13,548 nt of DNA, from the NCBI GenBank assembly GCA_004555155.1, contig SFJH01000044.1:1-13548 (forward strand), in the 5' to 3' direction. This document shows positions 1-6,683 of this stretch, one piece after another. Below the pieces are notes generated by a model. The model was not told where the DNA came from. It worked only from the letters and a program-made list of their open reading frames with translations, and did not search any database. This DNA is from Clostridiales bacterium. GTDB taxonomy: Bacteria > Bacillota > Clostridia > Christensenellales > Aristaeellaceae. The translations under genes were made by a program, and so were the position numbers. Numbering within the stretch: the stretch's first letter is position 1; each line of letters begins with the position of its first letter.

Positions 1-1
1 G

Positions 2-478
2 CTGGGCGACGTGGTCTGCGGCGGCTTCAGCACGCCGCTGCGGGAGAAGGTCGCCGAGGCGGCCTACATCGTCACCACCTCGGATTACATGTCGCTGTAC
101 GCGGCGAACGGCATCTGCCGCTGCATCCGCAAATACGCCGACCGGGGCGGATGCCGGCTGGGCGGGCTGATCTACAACGAGCGCAGCGCCGTGGGCGACG
201 AATCCGCTGCGGCGGACTTCGCCCGCGCGGTGGGAACGCGCATCGCCGGGCGCGTGCCGCTGGATCGAGCCATCTCCCGCGCGGAGATGCGCCGCAGCAC
301 GGTCATCGAGTGCGAACCGGATTCCGCCGCCGCGAGGGCCTTCGAGGCCATCGCGGACGAAATGCTGCACGGCGCGGACACCGCCGTGCCCGAGCCGCTC
401 TCCACCGAGGCGCTGGAGGCCATCGGCGACCGGATCGCGGCGCAGTTCGCACGCATGGAGGAGGGTTTTGCGCGATGA
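2..478 (+). CDS. Nitrogenase iron-protein (NifH/ChlL) family ATPase, C-terminal part (5' end outside window)
   Basis: The reading frame is open from base 2 with no start, so this is the C-terminal ~158 residues of a gene that begins before the window. The first residues, LGDVVCGGFSTP, match the NifH segment carrying the second [4Fe-4S] cysteine that bridges the homodimer. Then come a LYAANGI-like helix, KYADRGGCRLGGLIYN and RRSTVIECEPDS, all close to NifH in order and spacing. Family members are MgATP-dependent reductases that pass electrons to a NifDK-like partner. The Walker A region and first cluster cysteine lie upstream and are unseen. The stop overlaps the next start (ATGA, 475-478), so it is coupled to a NifB-like gene. 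I cannot tell true nitrogenase from group IV nitrogenase-like systems (Cfb or methylthio-alkane reductase type); no NifD/K is visible. Confidence 0.9.
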   Translation: MGDVVCGGFSTPLREKVAEAAYIVTTSDYMSLYAANGICRCIRKYADRGGCRLGGLIYNERSAVGDESAAADFARAVGTRIAGRVPLDRAISRAEMRRSTVIECEPDSAAARAFEAIADEMLHGADTAVPEPLSTEALEAIGDRIAAQFARMEEGFAR

Positions 479-1299
479 AACTCAGCGAGCATCCCTGCTT
501 CTCCGAAGCTGCCCACGGGCAGTTCGGTCGGCTGCACATTCCCTGCGCGCCCCGCTGCAACTTCGACTGCGCCTTCTGCGGGCGCGGCATGGATGACGGT
601 GCGACCCGGCTGCCCGGTCGGGCCATGCAGATCGTGCGCCCGGACGAGGCGGCGGACTACGTGCGCAAGCGCCTTGCGTGCCACCCCGAGGTGCGCGTGC
701 TGGGCGTCGCCGGGCCCGGCGAGCCGCTGTACAACCCGGAAACCTTCGAGGTTCTGGCGCTTCTGAAGCAGAGCTTTCCCGAAATGGGGCTGTGCCTGGG
801 CACCAACGGCTTTCTGCTGCCGGAGAACGCGGAGCGGCTGCGGTCGCTGGGCGTGGAGACGCTGACCGTGACCGTCAATGCGCTGAAGCCGGAGACCGGC
901 GCGCAGCTCAACGATCACATTCTGGACGAGCGCGGCAACCTTCTCACGGGAGTCGAGGCCGCACGGGAGTCCATCGCCCGCCAGCTGCGCGGCATTGAGC
1001 TGGCCGCAGGGGCGGGCATGACCGTCAAGGTGAACACGGTGCTCGTGCCCGGTATCAACGATGGCGAGCTGTGCGGGATCGCGCGCGCGGTGCGCGACCG
1101 GGGCGCGGCGATCATGAACGTCATGCCGCTGAAGCCCGCGGGCCGCCTGTCCGGCTGGCCGTCGCCGTCGGCAGAGACGCTTTACAGCGCGCACGACGAG
1201 CTGTCCACCATCCTCCCGCAGTTCCGGCGCTGCGCGCAGTGCCGGGCGGACGCCTGCGGCCTGATCGGCGAGGGCGAGGCGGGCGGATGCGTGAAGTAA
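475..1299 (+). CDS. NifB-like radical SAM protein (stand-alone, no NifX domain), divergent cluster-binding residues
   Basis: This 274-residue protein starts at the ATG overlapping the upstream TGA. It opens with the NifB hallmark HPCFSEAAH (residues 6-14). The radical SAM motif C28-x3-C32-x2-C35 follows, then GVAGPGEPL (77-85), LCLGTNG (106-112, with C107), the KVNTVLVPGIND segment, a NIMPL-like NVMPLKP, and a C-terminal C253-x2-C256-RADA. NifB makes the Fe-S-carbide precursor (NifB-co) of nitrogenase-type cofactors. The length fits the short NifBs of clostridia and archaea that lack the NifX-like tail. Oddities: the region matching the usual D-C-x-NESRPG reads DDGATRLPG, so one cysteine thought to hold a cluster is missing, while an extra cysteine (C24) sits four residues before the SAM motif. 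The tail has additional cysteines C261 and C272. It may serve a nitrogenase-like enzyme rather than classical nitrogen fixation. Confidence 0.85.
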   Translation: MKLSEHPCFSEAAHGQFGRLHIPCAPRCNFDCAFCGRGMDDGATRLPGRAMQIVRPDEAADYVRKRLACHPEVRVLGVAGPGEPLYNPETFEVLALLKQSFPEMGLCLGTNGFLLPENAERLRSLGVETLTVTVNALKPETGAQLNDHILDERGNLLTGVEAARESIARQLRGIELAAGAGMTVKVNTVLVPGINDGELCGIARAVRDRGAAIMNVMPLKPAGRLSGWPSPSAETLYSAHDELSTILPQFRRCAQCRADACGLIGEGEAGGCVK

Positions 1300-1359
1300 A
1301 TCCATCCATACCTGATTCTCATTCGATAATAAATAAGAAGAAATTCCTTGCCCCGATCC

Positions 1360-1790
1360 TGACAGCCCCGCTGTGCGCCCGTCCGCACTGCCGGAGATGC
1401 GGGCAGGATTTGTGGAAAAGGCGGGGAAGATCGGCTGACGCGGGTAAACCCGAGGAGGCCGGTTCTCCGCCACCATGGGCATGGATCCATCCGCACTGGG
1501 CCGCGTCTTTGCGGCGGGCGGCGTCAACATAAAAACGCCGTGACCATCGGCATGCTGCCGGAGATGTTCATCTGCATCGGCAGCTCTCCGCTTTCCGGGG
1601 CCTGCGCCATGCTCGCCAGCCGTCAGCCCCGCGGGAAGGGGGACGGACTGGCCTGCGGCATAACCTGTCCGTAGCTCTCCGCCGCGCCGGGGCGGCATGG
1701 ACGCCTTCGCGGCGGCCTGCTTCCTGCCCTGTACCGGCGCGAAGCTGTTCCCGTCGGTGGACGCGGCTTCATTCCAGCATATCCCATCAT
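1360..1790 (+). pseudogene. Relic of an ASKHA/DUF4445 protein (corrinoid-activator, RACo/RACE type), C-terminal part
   Basis: No intact gene lies between 1300 and 1933, but conserved pieces of the DUF4445 C-terminal domain can be read on the + strand in shifting frames. They are, in order: LPEMRAGFVEKAGKIG near 1388-1435; MGMDPSALGRVFAAGG near 1476-1525; then, one frame away, KNAVTIGMLPEM and ICIGSSPLSGACAMLAS near 1532-1620; and possibly the tail FAAACFLP...LFPSV near 1702-1760. Intact relatives read like '...RVYLAGGFG...NAVAIGLLP...VGNSSLSGA', so order and spacing agree. Frame changes and stops show it is dead. Family members are ATP-dependent reductive activators of corrinoid proteins. Its position right after the NifH/NifB-like pair suggests it once belonged to that cluster. 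The assignment rests on motif recognition only. Confidence 0.6.
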
Positions 1791-1808
1791 AAAATAATCC
1801 TTCCGGAT

Positions 1809-1837
1809 TTGACATTCCAAGACCGGCATGATATATT
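1809..1837 (+). promoter_or_regulatory. Sigma-A-type promoter of the ABC exporter operon
   Basis: A perfect -35 TTGACA (1809-1814), a 17-bp spacer and a -10 TATATT (1832-1837). The predicted start point, about 7 bp downstream, falls inside the first DtxR-type operator (1842-1857), the usual arrangement for repression. Confidence 0.75.
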
Positions 1838-1841
1838 TTGG

Positions 1842-1857
1842 GTTAGGTATATTTAAC
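1842..1857 (+). promoter_or_regulatory. DtxR-type operator, box 1
   Basis: The 16-mer GTTAGGTATATTTAAC is an imperfect dyad (12 of 16 positions) matching box 2 at 14 of 16. The TTAG-N6-CTAA-like form is typical of the DtxR/IdeR family. It sits at the predicted transcription start, and a DtxR-family gene lies at the far end of the operon. Confidence 0.6.
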
Positions 1858-1885
1858 TGCCGCACTGTGTGGCTGTGCGGCAGTT
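1855..1885 (+). promoter_or_regulatory. Leader hairpin between the two DtxR-type boxes
   Basis: The arm AACTGCCGCAC (1855-1865) pairs perfectly with GTGCGGCAGTT (1875-1885) across a 9-base loop. In the RNA it would form an 11-bp stem near the 5' end of the ABC operon transcript. No T-run follows, so it is not an obvious terminator. It could stabilise the mRNA or help space the two boxes. Confidence 0.5.
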
Positions 1886-1898
1886 GCTCGAATTGGGA

Positions 1899-1914
1899 GT
1901 TAGTTATATCTAAC
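1899..1914 (+). promoter_or_regulatory. DtxR-type operator, box 2
   Basis: GTTAGTTATATCTAAC is a dyad with perfect outer GTTAG/CTAAC arms and a TATA centre (14 of 16 symmetric). It differs from the box before the flavin operon (11058-11073, read on the minus strand) at a single base. It ends 19 bp before the chosen start codon of the first ABC gene. Confidence 0.7.
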
Positions 1915-1933
1915 GATGTTGGAGGCGGAATGG

Positions 1934-3660
1934 ATGATGATCAACAGGCGCCTGATCGGCGTGGTTCCGGAGAGCAGAAGATATGTGGCCGGAAATGTGG
2001 CGGCGCAGTGGGTTTCGCTGGCGGCGAACATCTGTCTGATGTGCAGCATTGCAAGGCTGCTGGCGGGTCTGATGGATGGAACGGCCAGCGGTGCGGCCAT
2101 CATCGGAACGGCTGCCGTCGGCGCGATCGCACTGGCGGTGCGGTTTGCATGCGCATTGCTGGCCAGCAGACTGGGGTATCTGTCCTCAAGGGCGGTGAAA
2201 TCCACGCTGCGCGAGGCGATATACCGGAAGCTGCTGCGCCTCAGCGCGTCCTATGCCGAAAAGCTGCGCACGTCCGAGGTGGTGCAGGTGGCGGTGGAGG
2301 GCGTGGATCAGCTGGAAACCTACTTCGGCGCTTACCTGCCGCAGTTTTTTTATGCGATGCTCGCGCCGCTGACGCTGTTTATCGTGCTGTGCTTCGTGAA
2401 CCTGCCCTCGGCGGCGGTGCTGCTGGTGTGTGCCGATGATTCCCGTCGCGATTGCGGCCGTACAGACCTGGGCAAAGAAGCTGCTGAGCAAATACTGGGG
2501 CCAGTACACGGCGCTGGGCGACACCTTCCTTGAAAACCTGCAGGGGCTGACCACGCTGAAGATCTATCAGACCGACGGCCTTCGCCACGAGCGCATGAAC
2601 GAGGAGAGCGAAAACTTCCGCCGCATCACCATGAAGGTGCTGACCATGCAGCTCAACTCCATCACGATCATGGATCTGATCGCCTATGGCGGCGCTGGGC
2701 ATGGTCATGGCGGTCACGCAGCTGCGCGCAGGGCATGTGGACGTTGGCGGCGCACTGACGATCCTGCTGCTCTCCGCAGATTTCTTCATTCCCATGCGCC
2801 AGCTGGGCAGCTTCTTCCACATCGCCATGAACGGCATGGCCGCGAGCGACAGGATCTTCCGACTGCTGGATCTGCCCGAGGAGCGCCCGGGCGGCCTTGC
2901 GCCGAAGGGCTGCGACATCGCGGTCAGAGGACTGCGCTTTTCCTATGACGGCGCGCGCGAGGTGCTGCACGGCGTGGACATGCACTTCCCGGCGGGCAGC
3001 TTTACCGCCATCGTGGGCGAGAGCGGCTGCGGAAAATCCACCATCGCGGCGATTCTCAGCGGCAAAAACCGGGGCTTCGACGGCAGTGTGACCATCGGCG
3101 GCGTGCCGGTTTGCGAAATCCGCGAGGAGGCGCTGATGCAGACCGTCACCTATGTCGGTCACGCTAGCTATCTCTTCAAGGGCAGCGTGCGCGATAACCT
3201 GCGGATGGGCAAGCCGGATGCGACCGACGATGCGCTCTGGGATGCGCTCGAGAGGGTCAGAATTGCCGGTTTCCTCCGCGCGGAGGCTGGGCTGGACACC
3301 CTGCTGACCGAGCAGGCGGGCAATCTGTCCGGCGGCCAGCGTCAGCGGCTGGCGCTGGCGAGGGCGCTGCTGCACGACAGTCCGGTGTACATCTTCGACG
3401 AGGCGAGCTCCAACATCGACGTGGAGAGCGAAAACGATGTCATGGCGCAGATTCATGCGCTGGCGAGGACAAAGACGGTCATTCTGATCTCGCACCGCCT
3501 CGCCAACGTGGCCGATGCGGACAACATCTATGTGATGCAGGACGGCCGGGTGGTCGAATCCGGCACGCACATGACGCTCCCGCAGGGCGGCTGCTACGAC
3601 CGGCTCTGGCGGGCGCAGCGGGAGCTGGAGAGGTATGCAGGAAGGGAGGTGCGCGCATGA
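1934..3660 (+). pseudogene. ABC exporter subunit 1 (permease + ATPase), interrupted by two frameshifts
   Basis: The start is ATG 1934 (MMINRRLIG), 8 bases after GGAGG; an in-frame ATG at 1916 lies upstream of that site. The fused product would be a ~575-residue half-transporter: six-helix membrane domain, then a complete nucleotide-binding domain with GESGCGKST, LSGGQRQR, VYIFDEASSNID (catalytic Glu present) and ISHR. The frame is lost near 2426-2432, a GTGTGTG run where losing one TG unit explains the shift between LVC and PMIPVAI. It is lost again near 2685-2697, inside GGCGGCG, between LIAYGG and ALGMVMAV. Coding quality continues on both sides of each break, so the lesions are recent or are sequencing errors. 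It overlaps subunit 2 by ATGA. Its partner is intact, so a heterodimer related to CydDC or IrtAB/YbtPQ exporters is expected; the cargo is unknown. Confidence 0.85.
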
Positions 3661-5312
3661 AGCGCAGTCATCTGAGGGTCATGACGCGGTTGATCGGTCT
3701 GGTGAAGCCGCTGACGGGCTACATGCTGCTGGCGATCGCCATGGGGCTGATCGGCCACCTGTGCGCGGCGTTTCTTACGATCTTTGGCGGCTATGCGCTG
3801 CTGGACGCGCTGGGACGGCCGACAGCCGTCGGCATGGGCGCGGCCTTTGCCTGCATGGCGGCGTTCTCCGTCGCCCGCGCGGGACTGCGCTACGGCGAGC
3901 AGGCGTGCAACCATTTCATCGCCTTCAGGCTGCTGGCGCTGATCCGCGACAGGGTGTTCGGCGCGCTGCGCAGGCTCTGCCCGGCGAAGCTGGAGGGCAG
4001 GGACAGGGGCGACCTGATCTCCGTGATCACGTCCGACATCGACCTTCTCGAGGTCTTTTACGCCCACACCATTTCGCCAATCGCCATTGCGGCGCTGTTT
4101 TCCGCGGCGATAGCGGTCTTCATCGGAAGCATCCATGTGCTGCTGGGCCTGCTGGCGGCGGTCGCCTATCTCGCGGTGGGCGTGGCCGTTCCGCTGGCGA
4201 TCTCCCGCCTCAGCGGCGACGACGGCGCAAGGTTCCGCCGGAAGAGCGGCGAGCTGTCCAGCTTTGTGCTGTGCAGCCTGCGCGGTCTGGATGAGACGAT
4301 TCAGTACGGTCAGGGCGCGCGCCGCCTCGAAGAGATGCGCAGCCGCACCGCCGACCTGGCTGCCGACGAGGCGCGCATGAAGCGCGTGTCCGGGCGCAAC
4401 GCCGCCATCACCGGCGGCGCGATTCTCCTGTTCGACCTCGCCATGCTGTTTGCCGCCGCCGCGCTGTGCGGCAGGGGCGCGATCCGCTCCGAGGGCGCGC
4501 TGACCGCCGTGCTGGCGCTGATGAGCTCCTTCGGCCCCGCGGTTGCGCTGGCGAACCTCGGTTCCACGCTTCAGAATACCTTCGCGGCGGGCAACCGCGT
4601 GCTGGACATTCTGGATGAATCGCCGGTGACGGAGGACGTGTGCGGACAGCGGGAAATCGCCTTTGACAGCGCGAACGTCGACCGCGTGGGCTTTGCCTAT
4701 GGCGAGGAGCAGATCCTTTCCGATGTGTCCGTCGAGTTTCCGAAGGACAGCATCATCGGCGTCAACGGCAGAAGCGGCAGCGGCAAGTCCACGCTGCTCA
4801 GGCTGATGATGCGCTTCTGGCAGGTTCAGCAGGGCGAGATACAAATCTCAGGAAAGAATATCGACAAAATCAACACCTCGAACCTCCGGAGTATGCAGTC
4901 CTTCGTCACGCAGGACACGCAGCTCTTTCACGACAGCATCGCCGAAAACCTGCGCGTCGCCAAGCCTGACGCGACGCAGGAGGAGCTGGAAGCCGCCTGC
5001 CGCAGGGCTTCGGTGCACGACTTCATCATGCGCCTGCCCAGGGGCTACGACACGCCGGTGGCGGAGCTGGGCGACAGCCTCTCCGGCGGCGAGCGTCAGC
5101 GCATCGGTCTGGCGCGGGCGTTTCTGCACGGTGCGGAGCTGATGCTGCTGGACGAGCCCACCAGCAACCTCGACAGCCTGAACGAGGCGGTCATCCTCCG
5201 GTCCCTGAAGGAGGAGCGCGCGGGCAGGACGGTCGTGCTGGTGTCCCATCGAAAATCCACCATGGGCGTGGCGGACAGGGTCTATTCCGTGGAGCACGGG
5301 AGGGTGAGCTGA
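3657..5312 (+). CDS. ABC exporter subunit 2 (fused permease-ATPase)
   Basis: 551 residues, starting in an ATGA overlap with subunit 1 and preceded by GGGAGGT. The N-terminal ~300 residues form a six-helix exporter membrane domain. The ATPase domain follows with Walker A GRSGSGKST, signature LSGGERQR, Walker B LMLLDEPTSNLD with catalytic Glu, and H-loop VSHR. Both subunits keep a complete consensus ATP site. It is likely the second half of a heterodimeric transporter of the CydDC-like group; exporter-fold importers for iron chelates (IrtAB, YbtPQ) are an alternative given the DtxR-type operators upstream. The substrate cannot be read from the sequence. The stop TGA shares its last base with the next ATG, so translation is coupled to the YgbA-family gene. 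Confidence 0.9.
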   Translation: MKRSHLRVMTRLIGLVKPLTGYMLLAIAMGLIGHLCAAFLTIFGGYALLDALGRPTAVGMGAAFACMAAFSVARAGLRYGEQACNHFIAFRLLALIRDRVFGALRRLCPAKLEGRDRGDLISVITSDIDLLEVFYAHTISPIAIAALFSAAIAVFIGSIHVLLGLLAAVAYLAVGVAVPLAISRLSGDDGARFRRKSGELSSFVLCSLRGLDETIQYGQGARRLEEMRSRTADLAADEARMKRVSGRNAAITGGAILLFDLAMLFAAAALCGRGAIRSEGALTAVLALMSSFGPAVALANLGSTLQNTFAAGNRVLDILDESPVTEDVCGQREIAFDSANVDRVGFAYGEEQILSDVSVEFPKDSIIGVNGRSGSGKSTLLRLMMRFWQVQQGEIQISGKNIDKINTSNLRSMQSFVTQDTQLFHDSIAENLRVAKPDATQEELEAACRRASVHDFIMRLPRGYDTPVAELGDSLSGGERQRIGLARAFLHGAELMLLDEPTSNLDSLNEAVILRSLKEERAGRTVVLVSHRKSTMGVADRVYSVEHGRVS

Positions 5313-5653
5313 TGGGCACTGTTGAAACCAGGCGCGAACGGGAGAAGCGGGTCGTCTCCGAAATGATCGCGCTGTACTGCCGCAAAAAGCATGGCCCCCG
5401 GCGCGGTCTCTGTCCGGACTGCGCCGCACTGGACGCCTATGCGCGGCTGAGGAGCGAAAAGTGCCCGTTCATGGAGACGAAAACCTTTTGCTCCAATTGC
5501 AGGGTGCACTGCTACAAGCCGGACATGCGGGAGAAAATCCGCGCAGTGATGCGGTTTTCGGGGCCGAGAATGCTGCTGTACCATTCCGTGATGGCCGTCC
5601 GGCATGTGATCGAGCGCAAGCGTGAGAAGAAGCGAATGGAGGCAAACGGATGA
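5312..5653 (+). CDS. ygbA: YgbA family protein (nitrous-oxide-stimulated promoter family, PF11756)
   Basis: 113 residues. The cysteine layout is characteristic: C23, C34-x2-C37, C51-P, then FCSNCRVHCYKP with C60-x2-C63-x3-C67, followed by MREKIRAVMRFSGPRML. This closely resembles E. coli YgbA as I remember it, and suggests a metal- or Fe-S-binding cytosolic protein. In enterobacteria ygbA is induced by nitric oxide (NsrR control); its biochemical role is not settled. It is coupled to both neighbours (TGATG upstream, ATGA downstream) in the ABC operon, so the same DtxR-type operators should control it, which points to iron or nitrosative stress physiology. Family assignment is firm, function is not. 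Confidence 0.85.
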   Translation: MGTVETRREREKRVVSEMIALYCRKKHGPRRGLCPDCAALDAYARLRSEKCPFMETKTFCSNCRVHCYKPDMREKIRAVMRFSGPRMLLYHSVMAVRHVIERKREKKRMEANG

Positions 5654-5967
5654 AGAAGATTGTGTACATCATTCTTGGATGCGTGGGCGTTGGTATGGGC
5701 GCGGTCGGCGCGGTGGCGCCGCTGCTGCCGGCCTTTCCGTTTCTGCTGCTGGCGGCATGCTGCTTTGCCCGCAGCTCCGAGCGGCTGCACAATTGGTTTG
5801 TGAACACCAGATTATATAAGAATAATCTCGAAAGCTACGTCCAGGGCAGGGGAATGACGAAAAGGACAAAGGTTCGCATCATGGTCACCGTGACCCTGCT
5901 GATGAGCGTCGGCTTTATCATGATGCATCAGGTGCTGGCGGGCCGCATCGTTCTGGCCTGCGTCTAG
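5650..5967 (+). CDS. DUF454 (YbaN-like) membrane protein, truncated by an in-frame TAG
   Basis: It starts at the ATG overlapping the YgbA stop, with GGAGG 8 bases upstream. The N-terminus (a hydrophobic segment at about residues 4-40 containing APLLPAFPFLLLAACCFARSSERLH) is the DUF454 signature. A second helix starts near residue 74. TAG at 5965-5967 ends it at 105 residues inside the third helix. The same frame continues for 18 codons beyond the TAG (LFHILYFSFGVKTLKDCG, TGA at 6022-6024), which looks like the normal family C-terminus. One G-to-A change from TGG would produce this stop. The role of DUF454 is unknown; here it ends the ABC/YgbA operon. The shortened protein may be non-functional. 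Confidence 0.75.
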   Translation: MKKIVYIILGCVGVGMGAVGAVAPLLPAFPFLLLAACCFARSSERLHNWFVNTRLYKNNLESYVQGRGMTKRTKVRIMVTVTLLMSVGFIMMHQVLAGRIVLACV

Positions 5968-6093
5968 CTGTTCCACATCCTATACTTCAGCTTCGGCGTG
6001 AAGACGCTGAAGGACTGCGGCTGAGCTGCAGTCCCGCCCGAATCCGCTCCTTCCGTCCGCACAGGGTGCAGGGAGGAAGGGGACAGGGAGTGT

Positions 6094-6109
6094 GCCGCAA
6101 GCGGCTTTT
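6094..6109 (+). terminator. Rho-independent terminator of the ABC/YgbA/DUF454 operon
   Basis: GCCGC-AA-GCGGC (6094-6105) followed directly by TTTT. The stem is short with a tight loop. It lies 70 bp after the ancestral end of the DUF454 frame, in the right orientation. Confidence 0.5.
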
Positions 6110-6115
6110 ATACAA

Positions 6116-6147
6116 GCGGGGAGGAAACAGTGCTGTTTCCTCCCCGC
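6116..6147 (-). terminator. Strong hairpin between convergent operons, probable bidirectional terminator
   Basis: GCGGGGAGGAAACAG (6116-6130) pairs perfectly with CTGTTTCCTCCCCGC (6133-6147), a 15-bp stem. It starts 4 bases after the dtxR-type gene's stop on the minus strand and also stops + strand readthrough. The T-tracts are weak on both sides (TTGTATAAAA on minus, ATTT on plus). Confidence 0.65.
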
Positions 6148-6151
6148 ATTT

Positions 6152-6514
6152 CTACGGCCTGAGCTGACTCAGAATCGCCTCGAAGGTCGCCGGGCTGATG
6201 ACGTGCTCAATTTCGCACGCGTCTGCACTGGCGTCGGCTTCATTTATGCCGATCTGCATCAGGAATTGCCGGATAACCTTGTGGCGGATATAGATCTTCT
6301 GGGCGATCTGCATTCCCGCAGCGGTCAGCGTAATCAGGCTGTCCTTGTCCATTTCGATGTACCCGTTTTCCCGCAGGTGCTTCATGGCGTAGCTGACGGA
6401 GGGCTTGGTGACGTTCAGCCGGGCGGCGATGTCGATGGAGCGCACCTCGCCCTTCTCCTCCTTGAGCATCAGGATCATCTCGAGGTAGTCCTCGGCGGAC
6501 TTGTGAATCTTCAT
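6152..6514 (-). CDS. DtxR-family metal-dependent transcriptional repressor (short, no SH3 domain)
   Basis: Start chosen at ATG 6514 (MKIHKSAEDYLEMI), 8 bases after AGAGGG; an ATG six codons upstream lacks such a site. The product has 120 residues. An N-terminal winged helix (about 1-65, with VRSIDIAARLNVTKPSVS as the recognition region) is followed by the dimerisation and metal domain. Ligand candidates are D9, E12, H78, C100, E103 and H104: the segment DACEIEHVIS aligns with DtxR EACRWEHVMS (Cys-Glu-His) rather than MntR VEGIEHHLS, favouring iron. Counterparts of DtxR E83 and H98 (ancillary site) are Arg82 and Ser96 here. It lies between two operons that carry matching GTTAG-N6-CTAAC operators, which it probably binds. 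Confidence 0.9.
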   Translation of the reverse strand: MKIHKSAEDYLEMILMLKEEKGEVRSIDIAARLNVTKPSVSYAMKHLRENGYIEMDKDSLITLTAAGMQIAQKIYIRHKVIRQFLMQIGINEADASADACEIEHVISPATFEAILSQLRP

Positions 6515-6536
6515 ATCCGGCACCCTCTGCATTTTT

Positions 6537-6569
6537 GTCTATATTAACACAGGAAGCCCCGTTTCGCAA
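6537..6569 (-). promoter_or_regulatory. Promoter of the DtxR-family gene, with a possible weak self-operator
   Basis: Read on the minus strand: TTGCGA (-35, 6569-6564), 17 bp, TAATAT (-10, 6546-6541). A degenerate dyad, GTTAATATAGAC (6548-6537), covers the -10 and recalls the operator half-sites, so weak autoregulation is possible; the match is too poor to assert. Confidence 0.4.
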
Positions 6570-6571
6570 GC

Positions 6572-6603
6572 GAAAATGCAGTCCCCCGCATGGAGGACTG
6601 CAT
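6572..6603 (-). terminator. Terminator of the flavin operon
   Basis: On the minus strand ATGCAGTCC pairs with GGACTGCAT (6603-6595 with 6584-6576) and is followed by TTTTCG. It lies about 80 bases past the Gx gene's stop. A second perfect 9-bp dyad sits immediately after the stop (6665-6683) but has no T-run. Confidence 0.5.
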
Positions 6604-6683
6604 GAACATGGGAATGGATGCTTGATTCACCTTCTGAAAGGTTTTCCGTTGCAAAGAGCCCGATGGCGCTGCGCCGCAGCGCC

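Noticed and set aside
1388..1566. Repeated 12-mer CTGCCGGAGATG at 1388 and 1555
   Set aside because: Both copies encode Leu-Pro-Glu-Met in the ASKHA relic; with this base composition a 12-base match is probably coincidence, and no longer repeat surrounds it.
172..1815. 547-codon open frame on the minus strand opposite the NifH/NifB-like genes
   Set aside because: It is a shadow of GC-rich coding on the other strand: low-complexity Arg/Ala/Gly/Gln composition, no domain signature, no ribosome binding site, while the + strand carries clear family motifs.
3594..4844. 416-codon open frame on the minus strand opposite ABC subunit 2
   Set aside because: Composition is typical of an antisense shadow (His/Gln/Arg/Ala runs) and the + strand gene is unmistakable.
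6665..6683. Perfect 9-bp GC dyad right after the Gx stop codon as a terminator
   Set aside because: The spacer is a single base and no T-run follows on the minus strand; the hairpin at 6572-6603 is the better terminator candidate.
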